Assembly (NCBI GenBank): GCA_958454405.1
Contig: CAUEBO010000100.1
Span: 1 to 6,669, forward strand
DNA: 6,669 nt
Direction: 5' to 3'
Origin: an uncultured Eggerthellaceae bacterium
Lineage (GTDB): Bacteria > Actinomycetota > Coriobacteriia > Coriobacteriales > Eggerthellaceae
In this document: in pieces, positions 5,444 through 6,669 of the stretch
How the letters are laid out: the number at the start of each line of letters is the position of its first letter
Numbering within the stretch: position 1 is the stretch's first letter
The notes under the pieces: model-generated
Told to the model about the DNA's origin: nothing
The model's input: the letters and a program-made list of their open reading frames with translations, nothing else
Databases searched by the model: none
Translations under genes and position numbers: made by a program

Positions 5444-5644
5444 GCGCCCGGAGACGATGATCCGCAGAATCTTCAAACATCGGCCCTGGCAGCGCCGGCG
5501 CGCGGCCGAGATGCGTTGAAAGGACCGGCGCAGAAATGCGGAAGAGCGCGTCAGCGAAGGCTGGAGCGCGGCGGCGAAAAGAAGTCGTCGAGCGCGCACG
5601 CGCGGCCTCTTCTCGATGCGAAAACCGGAGCGAAAGGACCGGCC
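5441..5644 (+). promoter_or_regulatory. Leader region of the merR-type gene
   Basis: About 200 noncoding bases separate the operator from the regulator's ATG. A weak promoter could be TTCAAG (5433-5438), 17 bp, GATGAT (5456-5461), which would overlap the dyad and allow autoregulation; the match is poor (3/6 and 4/6). The ribosome site AAAGGA (5633-5638) lies 6 bases before the ATG. The 12-mer GAAAGGACCGGC that contains it is repeated exactly at 5518-5529, 114 bases upstream. No terminator or known riboswitch fold is recognised. Confidence 0.3.
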
Positions 5645-6451
5645 ATGGACGACCACAAGCGCTACGACATCAAGGACGCCGCGCGCTATCTGGGCGTCGC
5701 GCCCTCGACGTTGCGGTACTGGGAGCGGGAGGGGCTTGCCTCTGCGGAACGCGACCGGAGCAACGACTACCGGCGCTACTCGGTGCACGACCTCATCGAC
5801 GCCGGCGACATCGCGTTCTACCGCAAGCTGGGCGTGCCCGTGAAAACGCTCAAAGGCTACCACGCGCTCTCGCTCGAAGAGCTGGACGTGGAACTGGCCA
5901 GCACCCAGGCGGACATCGACCGGCGCATCGACGAGCTCCGAGCCGTCGGGGCACGGCTGGCTCGCCAACGCGAGCTGAACGCCTGCGCCGCGCGCCTCAT
6001 GAACGGCGGCATGCGCGCAGAAGAGCCCGCGATCGGGAGGCTCTGTCCGCTCGACTACGCTTCGGAGCGCCAATGGAAGCTGCTCGTGAACGAGCCTTGG
6101 CGCTACGGCATCATCGTCGACGCCGCCGAACCGACCGCGTACCGCGAAGCCGTCGTCGACCTGCCCGCCGATGAGGGCGAGACGCTGTGGGCGCGCGAGG
6201 CTTCGAGGCGCGGCAGCGCGGCGGACGGAGCGGCGCAGTCGCTCGAATGCCTGCTGAAGCTGGATCCCACGACGAACGAGACGAACGCGCCTGCGCTGTT
6301 CGCCGAGGCGGCCGGCAAGGGGCTGCAAGCGGATCTGCTCGTGGGAAGCTACCTGCTGGCCGCAACGGAGAAGGATGCGCGCGAAACGCGGCGCTGGGAC
6401 TACTACCGCGCCTGGATCATCTGCGGCCCTGGTCCCACCGACGCCCCGTAG
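5645..6451 (+). CDS. MerR-family transcriptional regulator with a long C-terminal sensor domain
   Basis: This is a predicted dimeric DNA-binding regulator of the divergent MATE pump. The product has 268 residues. The N-terminal winged helix-turn-helix is typical: YDIKDAARYLGVAPSTLRYWEREGL at 7-31 and NDYRRYSVHDLIDAGDI at 40-56. A dimerisation helix covers roughly 85-118. The C-terminal part (about 130-268) is long, as in multidrug-sensing members, and includes WRYGIIVDAAEPTAYREA and a terminal DYYRAWIICGP. It recalls the GyrI/BmrR-like effector-binding folds, but I cannot confirm that. The cysteines do not form the Hg, Cu or Zn pattern of metal-sensing MerR proteins, which favours an organic ligand. 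The ATG at 5645 has AAAGGA 6 bases upstream and starts just before the helix-turn-helix, as usual. The frame runs open to 5423, but upstream residues look noncoding. It ends in TAG. The inducer is unknown. Confidence 0.92.
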   Translation: MDDHKRYDIKDAARYLGVAPSTLRYWEREGLASAERDRSNDYRRYSVHDLIDAGDIAFYRKLGVPVKTLKGYHALSLEELDVELASTQADIDRRIDELRAVGARLARQRELNACAARLMNGGMRAEEPAIGRLCPLDYASERQWKLLVNEPWRYGIIVDAAEPTAYREAVVDLPADEGETLWAREASRRGSAADGAAQSLECLLKLDPTTNETNAPALFAEAAGKGLQADLLVGSYLLAATEKDARETRRWDYYRAWIICGPGPTDAP

Positions 6452-6538
6452 AGCCGGCAGACAAGCAGAGCGGCGCGGGCACGTTCGCCCGGACGCACGC
6501 GTTGCCAAAGCGCGCAGCCGAAAGCATCGCGCCGTCAT

Positions 6539-6576
6539 GCCCCCTCGCGCGCCTGCGAGTGGGCGCGCAAGGGGGC
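6539..6576. terminator. 15-bp hairpin downstream of the merR-type gene
   Basis: GCCCCCTCGCGCGCC (6539-6553) and GGCGCGCAAGGGGGC (6562-6576) pair over 15 bp with one mismatch around an 8-base loop. It lies 87 bases after the merR stop. Neither strand has a U run after it. Its outer GCCCCCTCG resembles the arm of the 1482-1582 inverted repeat, so it may be a shortened relative of that repeat that also serves as a 3' end. Confidence 0.4.
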
Positions 6577-6610
6577 TGCATCAAAAGGACCAGCGAGGCA
6601 TGCCTGTGCC

Positions 6611-6651
6611 GGTCGAGTTGTAGGGCAAGGGCTCTGCCCTTGCCGTCGACC
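6611..6651. repeat. Nested hairpin near the right edge
   Basis: GGCAAGGGC (6624-6632) and GCCCTTGCC (6636-6644) form a perfect 9-bp stem around TCT. Outside it GGTCGA (6611-6616) pairs with TCGACC (6646-6651). The inner stem is preceded by TAG and followed by GTCGAC-CTGCG, much as the prfA-end hairpin is followed by GTCGACGCTGCG on its own strand. It may be a third, diverged member of that family. No plus-strand gene ending at this TAG is convincing. Confidence 0.4.
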
Positions 6652-6669
6652 TGCGGAGACGTTGCTGGC

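Noticed and set aside
5423..5644. N-terminally extended form of the MerR protein starting at TTG 5423
   Set aside because: The start would lie inside the operator, the extra 74 residues look noncoding, and the ATG at 5645 has a good ribosome site right before the helix-turn-helix.
2690..6538. A 1282-codon minus-strand open frame spanning msrAB, the MATE gene and merR
   Set aside because: It is antisense to two certain genes and out of frame over a third; its product is rich in R, A, G, V and H with no recognisable domain. GC-rich third positions leave few stops in such frames.
6591..6623. A tiny plus-strand frame ending MPVPVEL before the 6624-6644 hairpin, as a leader peptide for attenuation
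   Set aside because: Seven codons with a loosely spaced AAAGGA, no codon run for one amino acid and no visible downstream gene make this too weak to call.

Overview
This is a GC-rich chromosomal window with five complete protein genes: prfA (-), trxB (-), msrAB (+), a MATE-family efflux pump (-) and a MerR-family regulator (+). Codon use is strongly G/C at third positions, Shine-Dalgarno sites are clear, and the gaps hold dense GC-rich hairpin repeats. Together with the protein types this suggests an actinobacterium of the Coriobacteriia/Eggerthellaceae kind. That assignment is an inference from style and recalled family resemblance, not from a marker-gene comparison.

Layout. Positions 1-105 hold the right part of a hairpin-bearing repeat that abuts the prfA stop. 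prfA (peptide chain release factor 1) fills 105-1187. The 435-base gap 1188-1622 has no credible gene. It holds a probable prfA promoter, three degenerate units of about 64 bp built around CAGGTTGGC, a 101-base imperfect inverted repeat, and a second copy of the element seen at the left edge, again abutting a stop codon (trxB). trxB (thioredoxin reductase, 1623-2585) is divergent from msrAB (fused methionine sulfoxide reductases A and B, 2843-4021) across 257 bases. msrAB converges on the MATE gene (4018-5364), and the two stop codons share the four bases CTAG. The MATE gene is divergent from the merR-type gene (5645-6451). The gap between them holds a 21-bp dyad inside a promoter with a 19-bp spacer, the usual layout of a MerR-controlled promoter. 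The last 218 bases carry two more strong hairpins and no convincing gene.

How the genes work together. trxB and msrAB form a thiol-redox repair pair: TrxB passes NADPH electrons to thioredoxin, which is the usual reductant of Msr enzymes. The MATE pump and MerR protein form an efflux/regulator pair, with the dyad at 5420-5440 as the likely control site. prfA is housekeeping. No new multi-gene system is apparent. The least explained material is the structured intergenic repeats, which sit at stop codons in a reproducible order. All five genes end in TAG, the stop codon that only release factor 1 and not release factor 2 reads, and the RF1 gene is one of them.
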